The notes below the pieces were generated by a model, which saw only the letters and a list, made by a program, of their open reading frames with translations, made no database searches and was not told the origin of the DNA. The position numbers and the translations under genes are program-made. A stretch of DNA of 64,000 nt, taken from Hibiscus mutabilis (taxonomy: Eukaryota; Streptophyta; Magnoliopsida; Malvales; Malvaceae). The stretch lies in the NCBI GenBank assembly GCA_019671005.1, contig CM033725.1, positions 31,213,338 through 31,277,337 of the forward strand, read 5' to 3'. Positions within the stretch are counted from its first letter, which is position 1; each line of letters starts with the position of its first letter. This document shows, piece after piece, positions 56,371 through 64,000 of the stretch.

Positions 56371-56375
56371 AACTA

Positions 56376-57539
56376 TGGAAAAAATTAGGGTCAGGCCTCA
56401 AATGCTACTCATCAAGAATCTCAAGCAACTGCTTGAGTATACCATGTTCGAGGACGAGAAGAGGAAGACTCCCCTGATGTAATTGTAGGTACAATCAAAT
56501 TATATGTGCATCTTGTTTATGCTTTATTTGATTTTGGCTCCACACATTCCTTTATATGTTCTACTCTTATCGAGAAATTTAAAATGAAGTCTGAACCGAC
56601 CAATTGTAATTTCATTGCTACTAATCCCTTAGGGTATAAGGTTGTTGTGAATCTAATATATAAGAATTACCCCTTATTTATTCAAGGCATTCCTTTTCTT
56701 GTTGATCAGTTAGCTTTACCTTTCAAAGAATTCAATCTTATCTAGGGTTTAGATTATATGGAAAACACCATGCTTGGGTAGATTGTTCTAAGAAAAGACT
56801 TTTCCTCCTTGGGTTAGGAAAAAAATCAATAACCTTGTTAGATAAGAAATCTTTGGAGCCAACTCCTGTGTTTGCTGCTATATCTGATATAAATGAAACC
56901 AAACTCTCCCTTAAGTCTATCATAATTGTTTCTCAATTTCCTGACGTATTTCCCGAGGAACTTATGGGATTACCTCTAACACGGGAAGTTGAATTCAGAA
57001 TAGAAGTTCAACCTGGATCTACCTCAATCTCCATCACTCCTTATTGGATGGCCCCGATTGAACTTAATGAACTCAAGAGTCAGTTGCAAGATTTACAAGA
57101 TAAAGGCTTCACCAGGCCTAGTTCATCTCCTTAGGGAGCTCCAGTGTTATTCGTAAAGAAAAAGGATGGATCGATGAGGCTTTCCATCGACTATTGGCAA
57201 TTGAACAAGCTCATCTTCAAGAATAAGTACTCGTTGCCAAGAATTGAAGATTTGCTTGATCAGCTTAAGGATGCAACAGTGTTTTCCAAGACCGATCTTC
57301 GATCAGGATACTATCATATGAAAGTCAAGGAATCTGACGTTCCTAAAACTGCGTTCAAGACTCGATATGGTCACTATGAATTTCGTGTGATGCCTTTTGG
57401 CTTAACGAATGTCCCTGCCGCATTCATGGACCTTATGAACCGAGTCTTTAAACCTTATTTAGATAAGTTTTTAGTTGTCTTCATCGACGACATCCTTATC
57501 TACTCCAAGAATAAGGATGAACATTCAAATCACCTTTAG
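56376..57539 (+). pseudogene. T5 protease and RT
   Basis: After the solo LTR the gag tail continues and protease follows (56506-56745): ALFDFGSTHSFICSTLIEKF, with Phe in the middle of the active-site triplet, and YPLFIQGIPFLVDQL. RT is at 56835-57539: FPDVFPEELMGLPLTREVEF, VKKKDGSMRLSIDYWQLN, FSKTDLRSGYYHMKV, VMPFGLTNVPAAFMDLMNRV and FIDDILIYSKNKDEH. Both catalytic Asp motifs are kept, but DYRQLN is DYWQLN. In-frame stops at 57132 and 57537 break it. Confidence 0.9.
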
Positions 57540-59831
57540 ATTGTTCCACAAACCCTTCGAGATAAAAAAAAACTCTATGCCAAGTTTAACAAACGTGAAT
57601 TCTAGTTATCTGAGGTATCCTTCCTTGGACATGTTATATCCGTAGAAGGGATTAAAGTCAATCCAAAGAATATTCAGTCAGCCATTTTATTGGAGACCTT
57701 CGAGGAATGTTGGTGAGGCCAAAAGCTTTCTAGGGTTAGACGGTTATTATCAAAGGTTTGTAAAAGGGTTCTCCATTTTGGCTGCTGCTTTGACCAAGCT
57801 TCTTCGAAAAGATGTACCATTTGTTTGGTGGGAGAACCAACAACGAAGTTTTGATCAGCTAAAACAAGTCCTTACACAAGTGACACAACCTAAATCATGA
57901 ATTTACAGTCTTCAATGATGCATCTCATCTTGGATTAGGATAGGTACTTATGCATGAAGGAAAAGTGGTAGCTTATGCTTCTCGGTAATTAAAAACTCAT
58001 GAAATGAATTATCCAACTCATGGTCTAGAATTGGTTGCTGTTGTTTTTGCTTAAAAATATGGAGGCACTAACTGTTTGGAGAAAAATGTTATCTATTTAC
58101 AGATCACAAAAGTTTGAAGTATCTCCTAACTCAAAAGGAACTGAATCTCAAACAAAGAAGGTGGATAGAGTTACTCAAATATTATGATCTAGTCATATAT
58201 TACCATCCCGGGAAGGCTAATGTAGTGGTTGATGTACTCAGTCGCAAACATTCAATCGGTAAGACCTTAACTATGATATGTTCAAGCCCTAATAAAATTT
58301 TAAAGATCGTAATCTAAAGATATTTCATTGTATTGTATCCCCTGCTGCAATCAATGCTCACTTCAGACATCAAAAGAATCAAAAGCTTTTGGCTGAACTA
58401 CACATTTAATCCAATTTGATTTCAAGAATCAAAGCCCTCCAACAATTAGATTCGGAACTTCAAAGCATAATGCTTAAGTTAAAGGATGAACCTAATCCAG
58501 ACTTTTCCCTTAAGTCAAATGTATTACTCTATTTTTTAAATAGAGTATGTATACCAATAATGAAACCCTTAAGAGAAAATGCTTCAAGAAGCCCATAATA
58601 GCCCTTTCTCAATCCATCATGGATCAGTTAAAATGTACATAGATCTGAAGGAACTGTATTGGTGGCCAGGAATGAATTCTTTCATTACGGAGTTTGTGTC
58701 CAAGTGTTTAACTTGTTAGAAAGTTAAAGCTAAACATCAAGTCCCTATAGGACTTTTAAAACCTATCGAACTACCTCAATGGAAATGGATCAAATAACCA
58801 TGGACTTTGTAAATGGTTTTCCTTTATCACCAAAGAAGAATGATGAAGGTGATAGTTGATAGATTTTCTAAAATAGCTCACTTTATACATGTTCGAATGA
58901 GCCTGAGTTTAGATCAGTTGGCAGAGCTGTATATATGAGAAGTGATACGTTTACACAATGTTCCCGCTTCCATAATCTCAAATCATGATTCACGTTTCAC
59001 TTTTAGGTTCTAGAATTCTTTACAAAAGGCCTTGGGAACCAAAACAAATCTTAGCACAACTTTCCATCTTCAACCAGACGGTCAATCCGAAAGAGCGATC
59101 TAGATTCTTGAAGATATGCTTCAGGCTTGCGTAATTGATTTTGGGAAGAATTGGGAGAAATTCTTACAATTAGCTGAGTGTGCATACAACAATAGTTATC
59201 AAACATCTATTCAGATGGCTCCCTTTGAAGCTTTATATGGTAGGAGATGTAGAACTCCTTTATGTTGGTCAGAATTGGGTGAAAACAAGTCCTTAAGGCC
59301 TGAAATCCTTAGAGAAACAGAGAATCAAATACAAGTGGGCCACGGTAGATTAAAGGAAGCTTTTGATAGAAAAAAATTCTATGTTGATCTTAAGAGGGAT
59401 ATCCAGTATAATGTGGGAGATCAAGTGTTTCTAAAGGTATCCCTATGGAAGAAAGTATTCAAATTTAGAAAGAAAAGGAAGCTTAGCCCTCATTTCATTG
59501 GACCATTTGAAGTTATTGAGAAGATTGGCCCTGTTGCTTATCATTTGGCCCTCCCTAGTGAATTCAATAATATTCACAATGTATTCTATGTTTCCATGCT
59601 CCGCAAATATCGATCAAACCCCTCCCATATACTTGAACCTGAAGATGTATAACTCAATCCAGATCTATCTTATGAAGGGGAACCAATTCAAATTCTAGAT
59701 CGTGAGGTTAAAAGACTTCGTAAAAAGTCATTTCCTCTTGTTAAAGTTTTGTGAAGAAACCACAAGGTTGAAGAAGCAACTTGGGAACCCGAAGCAGTTG
59801 TGAAGGATCAATATCCCCATCTTTTCCCTTA
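57540..59831 (+). pseudogene. T5 RNase H, integrase and chromodomain
   Basis: RNase H is broken by stops (FNDASHLGLG, HKSLKYLLTQKELNLKQRRW, NVVVDVLSRK). Integrase follows: the zinc-finger part is near 58620-58730 (HHGSVKMYIDLKELYWWPGM, CLTC), the core is damaged, with Glu kept in QPDGQSERAI (59080), and the C-terminal 178-codon stretch 59116-59652 is open (FLQLAECAYNNSYQTSIQM, PFEALYGRRCRTP, GDQVFLKVSLWK, KLSPHFIGPFEV). The chromodomain ends it: YEGEPIQILDREVKRL and VEEATWEPEAVVKDQYP, with one TGA at the usual Trp of KVLWRNH. The chromodomain would guide integration to heterochromatin. Confidence 0.9.
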
Positions 59832-59858
59832 GGTAAACTCGAGGACGAAGTTCTTTTT

Positions 59859-59871
59859 AGGGGAGGAGAAT
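59859..59871 (+). other. T5 polypurine tract
   Basis: AGGGGAGGAGAAT directly before the 3' LTR start TGTAATATCC. Confidence 0.85.
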
Positions 59872-62676
59872 TGTAATATCCTAAACATTGGCTTAAGAGT
59901 GTGTTACAATAGGACATTAGTCAAATTGTTAAAGAAATATCACTTAGTGGACTAATTAAGTGGAAAGTGACCAAAATTAGAACAATGAAAAGTACAAGAC
60001 CAAATCATAAGGACTAAATCGAATTCTTAACAGAATAAAAAGATTGCATGCTAAATGAAAGTCTCCTGAAGGACTTATACACATGGCAACCTTGAAGAAG
60101 GGCATGTGTGCTAGAGGTCTCGGGATAGTGGGGATAATGGAAACATTCTCCTTATCTTCCCCAACATCTGAAAACCATGAGAAAGAGAGGTTGGAGAGCT
60201 TGCAAGGGGTTTATTGTTGGAAGCTTCATATTTATTCAAATTTTAGGATCTTATTCGAATTAGTAGGAGAAGAAGGTAAGAAATTTTCTTCCTTTCTTTG
60301 AAGTTAAGATTTAATTAGTAGTTTAAGATCATAATTTCCTTGGATGAAATTTTCCATTAGAATTGCTATGAAATCAAATTTGTACTATGAACTTTCTTAA
60401 ATAATTCGAGTAGTATATACATGAAAAACTGCCATGCTTTTAAGTGAAATTGTAATATGATTTAGAGTGATAAGTTGTTAGAGATTGAGTTTTATGATTG
60501 TCGAGAAAGATTGAGCATTTGAATGAACTATTGATGGTTATGTAACTTGTGCTTGAACTAGATTCTTTGGTCATATTGCTTGATAGAAACAAATTATGGA
60601 CTGTTTGAACATGTATATATAAACATATATGAAAGTTGGGGCTGCTATGTACATAGAAAAATTTATGTGAACTATTTTGGATTGTAAAAAACAGGGGAGA
60701 GGCTGTTTTACAAGTGTAAGGGGTTGTTAATGCACCATGTGGACTGTTTGGTACATATATTTGTGAACATGTGTGTTTAGGACTGTTTTATATATATGAA
60801 AGTATATGTGACTGTTTTGATATGTAAGAATATGTATACAAGTGTTTTGGGACTGCTTTATATATATGAAAGAGCACGAGACTGTTTTGACATATATATG
60901 AGCATTGTGGACTGTTTTGTGTGAATTTATATGAATACATGAGTATTTGAGTTGTGTTGTGAGTGAATGAATGTCAACGATTGTTCTAATATATGATTGT
61001 ATCCTTTGTCATATTTAGACCAAGAAGGAATTAAAGGAATAAGGACCAAAATAGATCAAACAGTAGATAAGCAAAAGGGGATTGTCTTTCGGGAGCAAAA
61101 CTAGCTCGGAGCAAACTGTGAGTGTAGTTTAAGGTCTCAGGATAGGCTAGTAACCTTTACGGGCATTTCTTGTTGTTTGTAATTACATTATTTTAACTTG
61201 AATTATGTTATGCATAAGCAAACTTGGACTTGAGGTAAGTCCCTAAATGTTAAGTATGATGTGATATGTAATACTTGATTTAATGAGATGCTTGTGGTAA
61301 GACCAATGTATGTTTGTTAAGTAACCATTACCATGCTATCACTTGATTAAGGTAAGAGTTATGAATTGATAATTATGTATATGAACTTGATATGTGCTTG
61401 ATAAAATGACAATAAGCTATGTTCATACGATGTTATGATTAAGGAGCTATGCTAATTCTATCTCTGATATGATAATAATAAAGTTAAAGCCTTGGTTTTG
61501 AGTCAGTCTTAGGTATAGTTGGCATGCCATAGAGTCCATAGAGCTCGTGTTTGGGGTGGACTACGATCTTGCACTACGGTCCTTATGAGGCGACAGTAAG
61601 AGGGATTGACCGATACTTTGAGTATGATTTTTGGCGACAGTTGGTTAGGGATTTGTGTAACTAGGCTACTTGATTCTCAAGGCTATGTTGAAAAGAAATC
61701 GTGAAAGTCTATCAGTTAATTTAATGAATTAATGCCATGACTTTTATAAAAAGTAGTTGTACATAGTTGATGATTGGATACTCTTTGAAAGTATAGATTT
61801 GTTTTGATAGAATGCCTATCTATATATGAACCTTATTTGAAGGCTTAAACGTACACATGTTTTGTTTGAGGACCCATGTCTATATAGGAATATATATATA
61901 TATATTGCTTTCAATGCCTTACCCTTCATTAACCAACTTCTTGTCCAAGCTTATATGTAAACATGATTAATATAATTTGGTGAAAGGATAGAGTAAATGT
62001 TTCATGCTATTAGTTACTTTATACTACCTCACTAAGTGTATACTGATGCAATCCTTTCACCACATTTCAGGGTGAAGTCTTGCTTGCAAAATTTCTTTTT
62101 GGAGCTTGGGTGATCACAAGTACATCAAATAATGTTTTGTATGCCTTTTGTTTGAACTCCTAGATACGTGGCAACATGGTAGTAATGCATGTAGAATGGA
62201 TGATAAGTAATTTGATATGTAATGTTGGGAGTATTTATAAATTTTGTAAATGGTTGTAAATGGCCTATCTATTACTTGGTAATGCATAAGTAGTTAATAT
62301 GGGTTTAAATGTTTTGGTTAATTAATGTGTTAAGGTTATAGATGTATGATTGACGTAGCTACATGTTTCGAATGAGACTATTGTGCATGTTTAAATTTTA
62401 GCATGAGTTTTTGGTGATTACTTGTAAGCTTAGAAAATATAGAAATCATTGTTATGCATAGTTTAAACTTCATTAGGTGTTATAGTTTAGTGAAACCATT
62501 GCATTAGAAGCTCTTATATTGATTATTTGAAATCTGAAATGTGATTAAGAAATGAATTGAACCAATATAGTACATGTTTCGAAAAGTGTATAAAAGGTTA
62601 TCAAGGTTTAATGAATTATTAGATGATTAGGTTATATTCTGGTTCACCTTCGAATGAAATGTATCTAGTCTAGTTT
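59872..62676 (+). repeat. T5 3' LTR, interrupted by LTR H
   Basis: 2805 bp of the about 3.0 kb LTR. Same layout as the left LTR: leader-like stretch, donor AAG/GTAAGAAA (GT at 60276), about ten GGACTGTTTT-type motifs (60600-60920), second donor (GT at 61235), GGCATGCCATAGAGTCC block (61520), acceptor CACATTTCAG (62070) and the GTGGCAACATGG block (62168). Cut by LTR H after AGTTT (62672-62676). No gene. Confidence 0.9.
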
Positions 62677-64000
62677 TGTAACACCCTCTACCCGGCCTAG
62701 AAGAAATACCAGTGTAGAACGTGTTACCAAGCAAACCTTTCGAAGTTTGCTATCAAACCAAAAGAAATTTTAACTTGACCGAACTCATCTAGAGAAAAAT
62801 AGAATAATTTAACACCTTACAATACTAAATTACAATTTAGTATCGACTTAACCTATAAGGGCTATTGTCTTTTACTCCTAACATAAGCTCTAAGATTACA
62901 AGCTTACAACTATTATTATTGATTTCTAGTAGAAACGAAATTCAATTAGGAATCTAACAGCCTTTGTACTAGCACTTAAACAGATTCTCTTTAACTATCT
63001 TTTCGGATAAAAACAAGAAAGTATTGAGTGAGTTTATTAAGAGTTGGAAGCCGCCTTCAAGGATGTATTGATCTCTACCGGAAAGCTCAAGGCTTTTAAT
63101 TCCTCTAACAAGAAAGGACCACTTAGGACTCAACAAGTTTAAAAGAATGGGCAAGAAATCGCCTTCTTAACTATGTAGCTATCCGATTCATAAATTTCAT
63201 CTCTTTTATCCACTTGATCTTTGGGACTATCATTATTATCGGTTAAGCTTTAAGAAGTGCAAATTCATGTTTTAACCTCTTGTCATGAATATATAAATTT
63301 AACCATGAGCTTATACTAATCTAAACCCATCTAAGACTAACAAGTATAATGCCTAGTGTATGTTTGCATGCTATAATTTTACTAGATTATTACCCAAAGT
63401 AAACTTATATTTCTATCGATCAAGCTATCATATTGTTTATAACTGAATATAAGAGAAACTAATACCAAGCGATCACAAAGAATAAATGGCCTGATACGAA
63501 TATATACACACATATAATTAAGAATTTACTAAGACCAATATATACATAACGACCCTATGCCACCTACTAGGAGTTGCTAAGAACAATACGAACATAACTC
63601 TTGAACCAAAGATCATGTCCAAGCTGGGGTTACTTTGTAAACGTTTCCTTCCTGAAATGTGAATGGAAGGATTAAATAAGCATATGCTTGTGATGTAGTT
63701 TAAATAAATGAATAAATAGCCGTATGAAAATGACTTTCCATTATTAAAGTTTCAAGGTACAAGCTTGATTGCTAGCTTACGTACATCGAATGCTTCTAAT
63801 TAAACATCCAAACCGAACTCATCACTATTCACATATACCATACATCAACCTTAATAACATAGCCGAACCAACTCAACAAGAAAGGAACTCAATTCCTTAA
63901 CAGCAAGCATGAATGCATTTAATCATTTATGAGATCTAGTTCCAAGGTTTCATTGAGGTTGCCTCATACATTATTAATCTAATCGACCATTTCTATATTT
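62677..64000 (-). repeat. Tekay-type LTR H, reversed, runs out of window
   Basis: Plus-strand TGTAACACCCTCTACCC is an inverted Tekay LTR end. At 63556-63580 the reverse complement carries the CTCCTAGTAGGTGGCAT block, and at 63652 an acceptor-like ACATTTCAG, in the order expected for a minus-strand LTR. No gene found. Confidence 0.8.

Larger units (their letters stand above)
39985..62676 (+). mobile_element. Tekay/Del chromovirus T5 with two nested insertions
   Basis: The 39985-42558 block matches 59872 to about 62363, and 50860-50966 matches about 62567-62676, in the same order. Together with the primer site at 51165 this shows one element whose 5' LTR was split by other insertions. The internal region has gag, protease, RT, RNase H, integrase and chromodomain, with a solo LTR inserted in gag. 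The two LTRs differ at roughly 8% of the first 220 bases by eye. About 200 bp of the 5' LTR is missing at the 50859/50860 junction. Confidence 0.87.

Overview
The window is plant DNA made almost entirely of nested, decayed Ty3/gypsy LTR retrotransposons. I see no host gene, rRNA or tRNA gene, CRISPR array or bacterial-type operon. Three lineages can be recognised from domain order and primer-binding sites: Ogre/Tat (extra upstream ORF, second archaeal-type RNase H, tRNA-Arg primer site), chromodomain-bearing Tekay/Del chromoviruses (initiator tRNA-Met primer site, 3-4 kb LTRs) and Athila (tRNA-Asp-like primer site, env-like ORF after integrase). This suggests repeat-rich, probably pericentromeric heterochromatin of a flowering plant, likely a eudicot. 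The species cannot be told from the sequence.

Layout. 1-13821 (- strand): Ogre element; integrase at the left, ORF1 at the right, 5' LTR 10981-13821, 3' LTR outside the window. It sits inside the 5' LTR of Tekay element T2 (13822-21137, + strand), whose integrase core is deleted. Tekay element T3 (21138-26489, +) sits inside the 3' LTR of T2 and is cut off early in RT. 26490-28040 is a reversed Tekay-type LTR fragment (G). 28041-36379 (-) is Athila A, inserted in the gag of Athila B (36380-38998, -), which is inserted in the 3' end of an unassigned + strand gypsy element (38999-39984). Tekay element T5 spans 39985 to 62676: its 5' LTR is split by a nest (Athila D fragment, Tekay-like LTR F, Athila C) at 42559-50859, and its gag by a complete solo LTR (52522-56370) with a perfect 5-bp target duplication. 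A last reversed Tekay-type LTR (H) starts at 62677 and runs out of the window.

All the elements look non-autonomous: stops, frameshifts and lost catalytic residues are common (Ogre RT motif A Asp to Asn, Athila A RT FMDD to FMDH, a 1.3 kb deletion in T2). The most unusual signals are not protein-coding. The Ogre leader has an inverted repeat of about 80-90 bp bracketing the LTR/primer-site junction, plus twin hairpins with compensatory stem changes. Each LTR family also carries its own dispersed short motif: TTGGCA in Athila A, GTTGYCGNGGCAAC in Athila C and GGACTGTTTT in Tekay LTRs. Some of these motifs have spread into coding regions as in-frame repeats. Tekay LTRs also share conserved blocks and splice-site-like signals.
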